Shown here: piece by piece, positions 35,094 to 46,399 of the stretch
How the letters are laid out: every line of letters starts with the position of its first letter
How positions within the stretch are numbered: position 1 is the first letter of the stretch
DNA from: Parelaphostrongylus tenuis
Lineage: Eukaryota > Nematoda > Chromadorea > Rhabditida > Metastrongylidae
Length of the DNA stretch: 64,000 bases
Direction of reading: 5' to 3'
NCBI GenBank assembly: GCA_019055375.1
Contig: JAHQIW010005528.1
Coordinates: forward strand, 1 to 64,000
Program-made: the position numbers and the translations under genes
Notes under the pieces: generated by a model
Told to the model about the DNA's origin: nothing
The model's input: the letters and a program-made list of their open reading frames with translations, nothing else
Database searches by the model: none

Positions 35094-38000
35094 CTGAAAC
35101 AAAATGTCATATCCATTTCATTAAAGACTAAATTCGAATGAAGTTTATATAAGGTTTTTCTCACTTTCCTTTCTGGAAGACTAAGTTGTTGAAAATTGTG
35201 ATATCGATAATTTTTCGACAAGATCTGTACCTTGTTGGCGAAAATTTGTGAATTATAGTGGTTTTTGCTTAAATTCACAAAGTTCGTTCAAAGGACCTTC
35301 GCACATTGTCGATTGAAATCAATACAAGTCCCAGTTATATGTCGATAAATGAAAGAGACTAAATCTCACAAATCTTTTGAAAAATCGAAGTTCTTCGATT
35401 TCGTGTCGGTAAATCCTAGGTTTTCAGAGTTCAAAGAAACACATAAAACTTCCACGGAAAAAGCGCCGATTTTCGTCCATGAAACCGCTCTAATTAGCTC
35501 ATTATTCCATTTGTCCTTATGGCATAATTTAGTACAAGATAAACATCAACAACACTTGGGAGTAGATTCAGGACAAAAACAGTAATAAAATAGTGGGAAA
35601 CATAGTGATTGGTAAGAAGTGTTTCTAGTGCAGTGATTAGAGGTGCTCTGCGATGGACATGGTTTTTTATTTCGCTCAGAGAAACAACATCGAGCCGTTC
35701 AAGACCAATGATTTGTACCAAGCCTGTCTGGGAGGATAACAACACATCTGATACATCAGGTGTATGCCTTTTTGCATCACTGTACCCTAAAAACATGCAC
35801 AAACATGTGCTTTAACGAGCTCGAATGGTCGAAGGTATGACGCATTCCTAAGGGATAGGTCAACGCTGAACATTTCATCCACTACGTTCTATGAAACTAG
35901 TTACAGAGGGATACAAACGTAATAAAATCGTGGACAAAAATGGCATTACTCTGTGAAGGAATTATCGCTATCGACTCAACTCAATGTCAAGACAATTTCG
36001 TTGATAATAGGTATGATCTTTGTCTACACGTCGTTTCTCCTGACCCCAAGGAGTTAACTTATGATTTTCAAAGCATAACATAAAAATGGTATAAGATATG
36101 CAAATAGCTTACTGTACCTCTGGAAGACTGTTGTGTTGACAACGTGATGTACCCGGTGGCCGGTTGCTCAGCAGATCCGAGAAGTCCGAGGCTAGCTGGA
36201 AATCAGGTCATGGTTTAAGCAAATATCCTTAGGCGAAAACTCTGCTATATAATCCTGTTCTTTGTGGGGAAATGAGAAAAAGGTGTCCTTACATTAGAAT
36301 TGATCGAATGTAACATTTCAAGCTTCAGAAGTGAGAAATTCAGGCATCGATATTTTTCTGGAGACTTAGTCAACTAAGAATGAAGAGCTGTGTTCTTGTT
36401 TGAAGAATGGAAAAAGCACTTACTCTTTCAAATAATTCTGCTGGTATTTGAGCGTCTTCTTCGATTATTCGGATGGCGGACTGCTCACTAGCCGACTCGA
36501 AGAAGCGCACCGCTTAATACACATTTTAGACGTAAAGAAATAAATCAACACAATAATAATAATAACATTGAAGACTGAACTACAGCTATTATTTGAATTT
36601 CTAGACCTCAGACATGCTTGAAATAATTAGACGGGGAGAAAATGGAATGTGGAACTCACTATAACACGTTAAACATCCAGCGAGTTCATTAGCGGCTGGG
36701 TTAAAGTTTGTCGGCGGTTTCGAACCTACAAATACTATTGCAGACGATTTAGTAAAGAATTGCCTTGAATTGTGAACCGAATAGATCAATTAGGAAGAAT
36801 TACGACACAGAGAGCTAACCCCCTGACTCAACTGGTACGTATATGGTGCCATCGTTCGCGTCACGTGCATCAAATTTATATGGCGCACGCAGCAGTGGAA
36901 ATGTGGGCAATTATTTAGTAAATATCGGTACTAAGACACCATCACTGCCAATAATGGAATATCTTGAACGAGGCTCCTATAAGGTTTTTCTTACTATAAA
37001 AAACGCCCATGTGTCAAAAACCTGAGTTTCAGCAAGAAAACCACATCCTTCCAAAAAAGAAAAAATGCTTCCAATTGTTGTAGAACATACCTTTCATTTC
37101 GAATGTTTTTGAGACATCGCTCAAAACAATATAACCTGATAACATGTTTGAGCCTTTCATGAGGTCTGTTATGGCACTTGTACAGTGCAAGACAAGTGTT
37201 GCAGCATTGAGCCTCGTCAGTTGCACGGTGCCTTTCGGTTCGGTCAGTTCAGCGGGTTGATATCTCCTATTTGTAGGAAACGACACCGAAACACTTACAC
37301 GCTCAAAATATGTTATCAAATTATATCGTTTTGAGCAAGTCTCAAAAACACTCAAAATGAAAGGTATGACAACTATGTTTTACCAGCCACGAGCAATTGA
37401 GTGTACATCACAGTTCATTCAGTGATTTTATCATTTGACGGCATTTCGGCATTGGTTCCTCTATATTAGGGGATGTCTTGCGGAACTGACTGGACCGAAA
37501 AGCACCGTGCAACTGAAAAGGCTGTAATGCCGAAACACGTATCTTGCACTGTGTAAGTGACATTACACACCTCATTAAAGACTCAAAATATGCTTTCAGA
37601 TTACTTTTTAAAACATTTGGCGTACTTTGATAGTCAGCCTGGTTTGTGAAACGACCTTCGCACTATGTTTTATTCACGAAAAAAAGATAACGCTTTGCTT
37701 TCGGAGTGCGGCGTTCCAACTTCACAATAAATTTTTTATTTCATTTATTATTATACTTTATTATATTCTTTTATTTTGGAATTTTGATGCTAAGCGAATT
37801 GTGTGGAATGCAATTTGACTGCATGGGATGTACACGTGTTTCTAAGCCTTTTTTCTGGAAAGACTGGCTAGTGCTAGGCTATTATTAATCATTCAGTAGG
37901 TTGAGAAATGCTGGTTCAATTATTCTTTTTGCTTGATTCCGATTCATACCTAACACTTCCGAAACAAGATGTATAGTGTACAGTTGATAATAATAAACTT

Positions 38001-41000
38001 TCTTTTAGACAAGCAATCACTTGTGATGATCAAGTGGTCGTTTCAGTGCTCATAGGGATGCAATGGCATTGCCTCTTCTTCAAATAACCTTGTTGGTCTT
38101 TTCAATTGTGATTTACCTTGGTCAATTCCTCTTCACTAACGATAAAAATCTTTTTTTTTCATTTCATTCAATGAAATTTCATTGGAAAACATTCTCAGTC
38201 AAGCGTTCCCTGCCTGCCCGTCGACCGCTCCACGTGAAAGACGAAAAATCAACGCGATGCGTGAATGGGTATAAATTAAACGAACGATATAGTGATAAAC
38301 TCACCTACGACGTTCGTTCTCGGAAAAACATAGGCTGTAACTAATTGGGGTCGTTTTTTCTGCACTATCTTCCTCTTGTAATGGTCCCACTGTACGTATA
38401 GGCTGAGCACGAGTGATAAAGACATTGTGTGCTTGGTTTCTATCAGATAGAAATTCTACACAGCGTGTGAGGTTCCTAAAATGTAGAATTACGGACGGTA
38501 CTAAAATTTAACCAGAACTGGAAAAAATCTTCCTTATGTACTTTAAACACCCGTCTCCATGAGTCAAACGGAACCGAGAATAAACTTAACTCACTTGTTC
38601 CTCAAAAACCCTCATCACTGAATGAGATATGCTTGATATATTGTTGACTACCTAATGTGTTGAATAAATTTCTCGAGTTCAACCAATCACAAACACCCAC
38701 TCACTTTACATGTGATGACGTGAATGATGTTTGAATTCTTAGGCACCGTACTTCTGCCCTATCTGACGTCACCCATAACATTTTCGTTTAATGAACAACT
38801 CAATTATGCTTCGATAAAGATGGATACCTTCTGAGTAGTGACGTTTTGATATTTGCCAGTGTTAAGAAAATGTCGGCAAAACAAAACGTATTTGATGAGT
38901 GGAATCCGTGGTTTTACATATCAAAACATTGAAGAGATTACTGTGCTGAATTTATCAATAAACTCAGAAAAAAACGAAATAAATGGTGGTACTCCTGATT
39001 ATTTGTGCTTTTATTGAGACAATTGTTCTCGCTATAACCAATTTTTAAAAAATATTAGAAACGCATGGGCCGTAATAATTCAATTATACAACATACACTA
39101 AACAGATAACCTCAAAGTCGACATTTCGTCACACTACAGTGAACAAATTTAAATTTAAACAACTTGTAAAACAGCCACCATTGTTAACGGCACTAACACT
39201 GCAATTACCTGACAACGACCAATCACAACCTCAACGACAAAATTCTTAAAAATTATTAATATTGGAATTACTAAATATACACCCAAACTTTTCAAAATCT
39301 CTATTAACATAAAAGTTTTAATGAAAAACCTAATAGTAAAAGGCATTCTTATAAACACAAACACTATTTCCCACCGAAGAAGTTTTAAATGAAGTGAGTT
39401 CTTTTAAAAAAGGTTTTTTAGGCTTAGCAAAATGCCTTTTACTGGTTATTTTAATAGGTTCAACCACCTAATTCACTAAATGGTACCAATGAGCATCAAA
39501 AAACACTCAAAAAATTCCAAAAAAATAATCAAAAATTGAACTATACTTATAACATTATTGTTTGAAATGTAATTTCTTCTTATGTTTGAAAAAGAAAGTT
39601 CTACATCTAGTTATTCCTGAGTTTTTAAGGGGTTTTCAAAAGGTGTTTATTTATGCAGACCCTTAGACCTGACACATTATTACAGAGATTAATGGCATAA
39701 TTATGGTAGAAGCTTTTATAAGTTATGTGTTGGTTTAAGCACAAATAAAATTACGGACTGCTAAAGAGATCACTGTGCTGAATTTATGGATGAATCTGGA
39801 TCTACTAGCTAATTTGTAGTCTTACTGATGAGCTCAAAGGCATCCCATTCTATTCCGGTTCTTGTACAATTTTATTTCCAATTCTTAAGCCACTTTTGAT
39901 TGACGTTTGGTTTGTTCCATGCACCAGACAAGAGAGAAACCAATTTTCTTAAGCATTCTTCTAATCTGAGCACACGTAGGGACTTAAATCAGAGCTAAAC
40001 GGCTTATGTGACAAGTATATAGCATGTAGAATAGACATATGTAGATAATATGTCTTCAAGTATCGTATGAAAAAGCATATTTTTCACTCCCTGTTCTTTT
40101 TTTTTATTCTAAACAAATCGAGTAAGCAGACATATGTCAGCTGTGCTTGTGTGCAGTGGACTTCCCGCTCAACCTAGTCCAGGATTGACGTTCAGGGACT
40201 ATTTCATAAGCAAGGCAAAGACAGGACACATGGTGGCATCTACACAGCATTTTCAAGCGTTCCTATTCGTTTTGTCAAAACAGGATCAAAACCTTTCTAT
40301 GAGTAAGCCGTGAGATATGGAATATGAAGAAAAAACCGCCTCCTGACTCTTTTGTACAGGATTTTGGAAGAAAAAGGATATTCTCGGCGCTGATTGATCC
40401 TGAGTAAAAACCACTTCTTCAATAATTGCAGAAGGTAACTGAATGCAAATCAGGTCTACAAATCATTTGTAGTGGTCTACCAATGCATTAAATAGGTGCT
40501 GCTATCCCCGTAGAGAAGTTTGGTACTGATATTCAAATCTCGGAAAGATGGAATGACTGATGAGCCTGAGGTGTAAAATCGAATCACATCGGTATGCAGC
40601 GGTGCGGTACATGTACACGTCCTCGTTTATTCCCTCACTATACCTCTGAGTCTAGTGGAGTGGTTATGTACTTTTTAATGAACTCTCTCGGAAAATTGTT
40701 TATTTGAATTGTTGCTCATTGCCCAGCGTAGTATTAGTTTCCTTATAGATGATTAGGGCAAAGAATTTCTAAATATACACACACAAGACAGACTCGACGA
40801 AAATTATAGATGTAATATCAGAAAATCGTCAGTTTCGAAAAGACGCATCGTCATGTGACAAAAATGTATGAATACAAGATGTTTAAAATACAATTATAGT
40901 TTCTAGAATATAATCCACAATACATATTAGTATATGTTGTGGTTATGTCACTCCCAAAGGATGTAGACTGATGAATGTACCATGCGAAATGACGGGACTA

Positions 41001-42903
41001 GACCTATACTATATTTCTGGATTAGTGACTATTTGTATGGATGTTGAAGTGCAGAAATTTTGATTTTCTTAACCTGCGTAGCTCCCGCAGACGTCGAAAA
41101 TGCTCCTTCCAAGTTTTGTACTTTCATCCAAAACTGTTGCTCTTCTATTTCTCACATTTCTCCTCACTTTGTTATGAAATTTTGGCTGTTAAACTCGTTC
41201 CGTGAAACGCTACGCTGATATACTGGCTTGAACGTATTTGAAGCCAAGCTGCTGCCTCTTGTTATAATTGACCAACCAAATTCTTCGGTAGTTTTCGATA
41301 AAAGTATTTCATGCGCGGAGTTAATGATCCGATCGTAAAGACTTCGAAATCAAAAACATTGGTTAGAAAAGCATTCGACTACTGGCGATGTGATACATGG
41401 AATTATGGTTTTCTCCACTACGCAACTTATATTTCTTATCTCAAGCGATCTTCCGGTCTCCGCCATGAACTCCAAAAGTCTTTCGTTTTCGTTCTTCATG
41501 TTTCATTAATTAAAAAAAAGTCGTTTTACGTATACGATATGCTTCGGCTCCTGTTCTTCGTAGTTTGACTTCAAGACTCGAGTCATCTGTGCTTCAGAGG
41601 AGTTGATAATCTCAGGTAAACTCGTGTTGATGGGGACTTGAACCCAATCAATATTACTGTCTCGTATCCGTACTTTGAGGTCTCATTACAATGAAATCAG
41701 GATAGCGAGTATTTTCTTATTTCGAACCAATGACAATGAGATTTAGCGTCTATCAATATATGCCCTATGGAGAGTGGAGGCTTACCACAGTCTTCTCAAA
41801 AAATCTGTTCTGCACACTGATCCAAACATTCTCTTTATACTCATTACTCCACATGCTGTCGCACTGCCATCTTCCTTGAGGTCAGCCTAATGCAATTACT
41901 CGTTTTTAGTGACCTCAATCAAAGGTAGTTATGGGCTATTATCGAACATTACCGCAATGGTATACTCATAATTATCCTACTGGGCCTCACAACATTCCAA
42001 ATTAGCTTTTAATCGCAGTTTCATCAATTCATTGTTCGGTTCTTTGTTTTTCTTCAAACCGATGTTCAGGCAACAAATCGTATATTTTTGTTGCGAATAA
42101 TTCCCATGTCTTGCACCATTGAACGAATAAAGCAGTTTTGAAACTAATTATCAGCTGTTCACAGGGTCCAATTTGAAATTTAGCAGACTATATCCATTTC
42201 GTCGATAAACTGAACCTCAAGGGCCGTTACATGAGGTTGCAGATGCGTTTTGTTCTATGTTTTTGCAATCCATTAGGCCAGAGGAAAAGCAAGAACACAG
42301 ACACGAAAAGATGTTACGTGGCCCGCAAGAAGCCGTTCTACATATGTATAACTAAATCTTACTGTCTTTGGAAACATGATCTTGTTTATTTTTACGCATT
42401 TAAACCGCATACCTTTGGAAAGAGTCGTATTCATCTAGCGATGTCAACTGAAATGCGAACGCATGGCAAAGCCAATCCGGCGGCTCGATTGTGTAAACTT
42501 TCGACGATGAATCGTTTAGTAATTCAAAACGCTGAAAGAGCAGTTTGATAAGACCAAAAAAAGTGAAGCCTGTTCAATTTTACGATGATACGGGTCAAGC
42601 AAGTTGATCAAATGGCGATTGTTGACTTGAGTGGAGAATGCCAGTAAGGAGCGGTTAAGAGAGTTCTGTTATACTCGCGTGATGCTTAGTTCGATCTCAC
42701 GCAATTGAGTAAGTAATCTCTCTATCTCCACTTCCCCCCAAGTTGGAAAATTGGTACTAGGCATTTCTGAGAGTAAAAACATGACTTGACATTTCGCCAA
42801 CGCGTTAATCTACAGGACTTGTGTCATAATTATACATAATTGCACTGTACATAATTACAACGTAATAACACTGCTATTAGAGCGATGAAATAAATTCTCA
42901 CAG

Positions 42904-42942
<39 letters not shown>

Positions 42943-45857
42943 ACATATGCATATATGCACATACATATGCATTTAACACGTACGTATGCATGTATATCTG
43001 CATATGTATACACATATACACACGTCTATATATGCTATATATGTGCACGTACGTGCATACTCATATAGTATCCCATAGCTGTCGGCTTGACTGGCTTTGA
43101 CGCTTTATACTTAACCGAGCAAACCCGTCAAGGCTTTACTGCTGACGGCAGTGATGCCTTATTTAGAAGAAAGATTGGCAGCACAGCGATGGTCTTGAGC
43201 TTTAATTAACGCCTTTTAATGATCTGAGGTGCTGTACGAAAGGAAATCAGCACTTCATTAGCCGTCTATTGTCTCGTACCAGTTGACTGGTCATGAATGG
43301 ACGGAAGCGCGTGGATTAGTCCAGAAGTATGCCTGATTGCGACCGCCTTGTGTCATTATACTACGCCAACATTGATTGCTTCGTTGGAATTCCCATGGGA
43401 TAACGTAATGATTCTAATATAAAATAATCATTACCCTGTTAATTAGATCGCTTTCGAAGGGCCAATAGAGAAAATGTAAATGAAGGTGGTTGATTGAAGC
43501 TTGTCCTAGCAGGCTATTAAATAATATGTTGAACGAATGATCGGCTGTGAGAAGCATGATATCCGTAGCTAATCGTATAGCTGTTGGCGTTAAAACCTAA
43601 AAGATATACCCGTGAGCTTAATAAACGATCACGAGTGAGACTCCTAGGCGTTTTTGGCGATCAAATAGTAGACGATACCTGCGGTAAACACCTGTTTATC
43701 GAGGGAATGATAAGACTGTGGTCTCGTTCGAGTGGACTTGCGTTCACTGCTATAACGTGTCGATCAAGGGCGTCATGGCTAATTGGGCGATCCTTACACC
43801 GTAAATAGAAAAGTATCTGCAAATGTGTCATAGCAGACCAAACCTCAGTCTAGTAATTAACGACAAAACATTGACACTCTTAACTGATTGCTACTACAGC
43901 CGATTTATTATCGCTTCTTATTCACCTCATTCTCAGGTAATTTTGTGAAATTCCATCGAAGGGGATTGAATGGTTCCCTGATGTTCTTGAACCGCATTGG
44001 CTTTCTTCTTAACTCACCACGTTCGACATTAAGCTATAATATGAGAAAAATCCGTTTTAATTTCTTGATTCATTACATTTGTGATACTGCATAACAAAAA
44101 ACAAGATAGCACTCTAAATACTACACATGTAAAACGGATTCTGTAACTTCGAAAACCAACATCTGAAGCCAAAGTATCTCAACAACTACACAAACCTCTA
44201 AAATAAACCTGAGACTGAGATAGTCTGTGATAGTATTGGGACGTTCCATAATTTCCCTTGCGTTTCAATACTTTCGTTAATTCACTTACTATCTATTTGA
44301 AAAAATCAATTAAGCAACAGTATAAACATCATCATGATCAATGATACGTAAACACTTTATGAGCAAAGTTTGGACGCCTTCCTCCCAGAAAGAATGAAGC
44401 TGGCGTCCCTACAAGTCGGTGAGGTCACTTCTGAGATGAATCTGATTTCCAAAATTTTTCTCCCGTAAATGCTGCTTTAAAGCGTGGAAGAAATAGGAAT
44501 TCGATGGAGCAATATCAGGGCTATATGGTAGATGTGGTACCGTGGTCCAACATATTTTCTGGAGCCTAGTCCTTTGAAATGTGCGGAGTTAAGGGCTACC
44601 CTGGAAAAGGGCGACTCACACGTTGTGTGGCCAACTTTCAAAGCTGTTTTTCAAGACGTTGGTGTTGACTTTCTATTATCTGTGAAGCAGTTCCAAAAGT
44701 ATGTCACCTTAATCCGAAAAAAACCGAGAGACAATAGTGCGAAAGAAGTTATAGGACAACCCAATAGTCGGTGACAGCGTTTTGTCATAGCACCTTTCCT
44801 TTCCCACAAGACGAAAATAGCAGCTGCATTTAGCAGCAACTGTAAATGAAAAAGCATATTAATCATAATAAATTCACGGCCTCAAGTTGATCAGGCAACA
44901 GATGTCTCGCTTCTAACGCGAATATGTGAAAGAATATTGATACAACAGTATATGTCTGACAAAACAGGGGCAACAGCAGAGTGGTTAGTGATGCTTGGTG
45001 CGGAGTTGCCCCCACCCCAACATGAATATGAAATTCTAAGCATACGGCGAACGCGAGGAGACGGGTCGAAGTTTAGAAGTAGTGGAATTCGCGTATAAAA
45101 TGTAAAACCACTCAAATAAAGTGAACAGAGCAAAGTGAAGATTTGACGTATGAATTTTCTACCTAATTTTCCTGCAATGGAACGTCACTAAAATGCTTTT
45201 TCCAGCAAAACCAACCTAATTAAATCGCAGGTGTTATAGGAATAGATCAATGAAGATGCAAGCATTGGACACGAAGAAATTCAAATTGTTACATAGAAGC
45301 AGGATCTTCATATGTAGAAGACGATGAGGAACCTCAACTCATCCAAAAACTACTGACAAAGGCGTCTGAAGCAATGAGTCAGTACTGAGCAGTATCATCT
45401 GTTAGACAGAGAAAAGGCTTCAAAAGCTTATATGTACGAAGGCGTTGACCCCGCTTCACGCACACCGGTAGCGCATGCTACCACTACACCACCAAGGCCA
45501 CTACTTTGTTACCACTCTTGTGTCAGTCACCATCCTCTAACTATGGTACTGTGGTAGCACGTGGAGCCAGCTTGAGTGGAACGCGGGTTCAACTCCTGCC
45601 TGAGTCGAATTTTGCATACCACGCTATACTCTTGGATGATCTTTTAACATCACACCATAGCTAGAAAGCAGTAAAAGAAAATCACACTGATAATGACAAC
45701 AATAATAGTAATTCTGATGTAACTGTAATAATAGATGACATACCTGCATCGAAAGATTGTATCGACCTTCGAGTAATTTGTACATGCAATTCAGTCCATA
45801 TTTGAAAGCGTTCTTGCTTTTTGCAGCCTCCCATCGGGAATGAAGTAGATCGTTTAG
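34962..45857 (-). CDS. GDP-D-glucose phosphorylase 1 homologue (partial or broken)
   Basis: Minus-strand exon chain, in transcript order: 45857-45744; (catalytic core not found); 38475-38305; 36944-36820; 36725-36660; 36512-36424; 36195-36118; 35093-34962 with TGA. All joins from 38475 onward are phase-consistent. Family matches, from memory of human GDPGP1: a first exon with RWEAAKSKNAFKYGLNCMYK, an AHNVFITRAQP block like AHNLFVTRGAP, and NFNPAANELAG followed by a helical tail like FNVALCELAGHL. GDPGP1 is a HIT-superfamily phosphorylase that breaks down GDP-glucose in the cytosol. Odd points: no HxHxH exon was found between 38.5 and 45.7 kb, and exon 36820-36944 has an in-frame TAA. It may be a pseudogene, an assembly with errors, or a gene whose core exons I missed. 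An AATAAA lies 17 nt past the stop. Confidence 0.65.
35620..35890 (+). repeat. SINE family 1
   Basis: Head AGTGCAGTGATTAGAGGTGC, then body TCTGGGAGGATAACAACAC and tail TTCCTAAGGGATAGGTCAAC. It lies in the last intron of the GDPGP1-like gene. Confidence 0.6.
36118..36195 (-). CDS. GDPGP1-like exon, penultimate
   Basis: 78 nt (26 codons), phase 0 at both ends, acceptor TTTCCAG and donor GAG|GTACAG. It encodes LASDFSDLLSNRPPGTSRCQ. Confidence 0.68.
36424..36512 (-). CDS. GDPGP1-like exon, C-terminal helices
   Basis: 89 nt, phase 1 in and phase 0 out, donor AGA|GTAAGT. It encodes VRFFESASEQSAIRIIEEDA followed by QIPAELFER. The single A from the previous exon completes an ACG codon. Confidence 0.7.
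36660..36725 (-). CDS. GDPGP1-like exon with NFNPAANELAG
   Basis: 66 nt, phase 1 in and phase 1 out, acceptor TTTGTAG and donor ATA|GTGAGT. It encodes SKPPTNFNPAANELAGCLTC, the most family-like block of the C-terminal half. Confidence 0.7.
36820..36944 (-). CDS. GDPGP1-like exon with in-frame TAA
   Basis: 125 nt, phase 2 in (acceptor TTGGCAG) and phase 1 out (donor GGGG|GTTAGC). It reads SDGVLVPIFTK, then TAA (complement of 36911-36913), then LPTFPLLRAPYKFDARDAND and GTIYVPVESGG. Both sides of the stop look coding and lie in one frame. No AG lies between the stop and the downstream coding part, so an internal acceptor cannot remove it. It may be a poison exon, a nonsense allele or a base error. 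Confidence 0.5.
37080..37620. repeat. foldback element family B, two copies
   Basis: CATTTCGAATGTTTTTGAGA, GTTTGAGCCTTTCATGAGGT and the partner stretches around 37300 and 37560. It lies between GDPGP1-like exons 36944 and 38305. Confidence 0.55.
38305..38475 (-). CDS. GDPGP1-like exon with FITRAQP block
   Basis: 171 nt, phase 2 in and phase 2 out. It encodes NLTRCVEFLSDRNQAHNVFI, TRAQPIRTVG and a tail ending CFSENERR. Acceptor ATTTTAG, donor TAG|GTGAGT. A second possible donor 7 nt earlier (GAAC|GTCGTA, exon end at 38312) would change the exit phase to 1. Confidence 0.68.
38705..38737 (-). CDS. possible small GDPGP1-like exon
   Basis: 33 nt between a weak acceptor (CCTAAG) and a strong donor (AAA|GTGAGT). 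The phase-2 exit would join to the exon at 38475 as ...HV-K-NLTRC. The site phase fits, but the protein content is too short to be convincing. Confidence 0.25.
38900..39420 (-). pseudogene. possible mitochondrial cox2 insertion (NUMT)
   Basis: The stretch is strongly AT-rich, and its minus strand is T-rich like nematode mitochondrial sense strands. The minus frame includes VVEVVIGRCQVIAVLVPL and TMVAVLQVV. This fits the second membrane helix of cytochrome oxidase subunit II (E...G...C...P...L.Q.VP). It is followed by GTGACGAAATGTCGA...TGAGGTTAT, where VTGHQWYW is expected with TGA as Trp. The reading is decayed and assigned by eye. Confidence 0.35.
39425..42650. other. large intron region of the GDPGP1-like gene
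   Basis: The missing catalytic exons should lie between 38.5 and 45.7 kb. Apart from a degenerate SINE 1 and a weak minus exon candidate at 41074-41150, I see nothing that encodes an HxHxH motif. Confidence 0.4.
40385..40640 (-). repeat. SINE family 1, degenerate
   Basis: Minus copy recognised by its body (GATATTCAAATCTCGGAAAG against the family TTTACCGACCCCGGAGG) and the spacing of the other blocks. Confidence 0.4.
42655..42800 (+). repeat. SINE family 1, degenerate head
   Basis: AGTTCGATCTCACGCAATTG resembles the B box, and TTGGAAAATTGGTACTAGGC the following body. The rest is lost. Confidence 0.4.
42905..43065. repeat. TA/CA microsatellite bordering the SSU-like sequence
   Basis: A pure (TA) run of about 34 bp, followed by TGCATATGCACATAC-type units, ends about 20 bp before the SSU-like stretch. 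Confidence 0.85.
43085..44020 (+). rRNA. very divergent small-subunit rRNA-like sequence (relic)
   Basis: Conserved SSU anchors, recalled from eukaryotic 18S, occur in the right order. A 530-loop-like GGCAGCACAGCGATGG followed by TTGAGCTTTAATTAACG starts near 43170. GAAGTATGCCTGATTGCGACC lies near 43328. GGAATTCCCATGGG lies near 43387. TTAATTAGATCGCTTTCGAA lies near 43440. ATGTAAATGAAGGTGGTTGA lies near 43477. ACGATCACGAGTGAGACTCC lies near 43625 and CAAATAGTAGACG near 43661. GCTATAACGTGTC lies near 43750 and TTACACCG near 43794. CTTGAACCG lies near 43987. Identity is low and spacing is shorter than in metazoan 18S, so it is probably a decayed rDNA copy. A divergent foreign SSU is possible. 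Reading frames across it have no meaning. Confidence 0.45.
44344..44560 (-). mobile_element. mariner transposase relic
   Basis: The minus strand reads PHLPYSPDIAPSNSYFFHAL followed by KQHLREKNFG, the catalytic PYSPDxAPS block of mariner, then a stop. No terminal repeats are visible. Confidence 0.7.
45425..45665. repeat. two SINE family 2 copies near the GDPGP1-like N-terminal exon
   Basis: A minus head (about 45430-45510, CATGCTACCACTACACCACC) and a plus copy (about 45540-45665, TGTGGTAGCACGTGGAGCC, GCGGGTTCAACTCC). They lie just downstream (lower coordinates) of the exon at 45744. Confidence 0.6.
45744..45857 (-). CDS. GDPGP1-like N-terminal exon
   Basis: 114 nt, phase 0 at both ends, between acceptor ATTTTAG and donor CAG|GTATGT. 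It encodes LNDLLHSRWEAAKSKNAFKY and then CMYKLLEGRYNLSMQ. This matches the family block in which a Trp-containing helix precedes a Phe-x-Tyr-x-Leu strand. Upstream exons with the start codon were not found. Confidence 0.65.
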
Positions 45858-46274
45858 CTAAAATTTATGGAAGAGTTGGAAATATGAAGAAAACAGAATC
45901 GAAAATACTGAAAAAAAAGAATCATATATGCTCTACGTTACGCCCTAAACAAAAGTATAAGCAGGATATTAAGATTTTCGAATTCATCTAAAGTCTCAAC
46001 TGAATCACACAAGCAGCATGCCGACAGATTAGATCAGGACTCTCACGACTTTTGTCCCATAATTAATCATCAATTTTTAATAATTCGCACTTTCCTATTC
46101 TTAGACGTTTCCTGAGTAGACGTCTTTTCGTAGGTCCGAAGATCGACAATAAACTCATCGACATTATATTCGTAAATGGGCACTGATGACGTTGCTTGTT
46201 TGAAATTCGCCGGGATCTAAACCATACAATTTATTCGACAAGAACTGCGGATAAAAGCCTTAACAGCAAATCGG

Positions 46275-46395
46275 TAGCCCAAGTTATGAGTGATATCACG
46301 GGCTCCGACATGGGTAAATGCAGGTTCAACTCCAGCCTGAGGTCTGCTATTATGCATATCCCTCAACAATCATAATTTGGTATGCAAAATATCTC
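46275..46395 (+). repeat. SINE family 2, partial
   Basis: AAATGCAGGTTCAACTCCAG (B box) and TATTATGCATATCCCTCAAC (tail). The A box is weak. Confidence 0.5.
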
Positions 46396-46399
46396 CGAA

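Noticed and set aside
38305..38334. 30-nt separate exon bounded by TTACAG and GTGAGT
   Set aside because: The longer exon 38305-38475 reads through this acceptor in the family frame, so the short version is unnecessary.
38063..38344. Plus-strand frame of 93 codons with a signal-peptide-like start
   Set aside because: Its 3' end lies antisense to the supported GDPGP1-like exon 38305-38475, and it has no family motif or splice evidence.
42231..42548. Plus-strand frame of 105 codons, Lys- and Cys-rich
   Set aside because: No recognised motif, no splice context and no hydrophobic or domain pattern; chance frame most likely.
43584..43808. Plus-strand frame of 74 codons
   Set aside because: It lies within the SSU rRNA-like stretch. 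The codon pattern follows rRNA anchors rather than protein.
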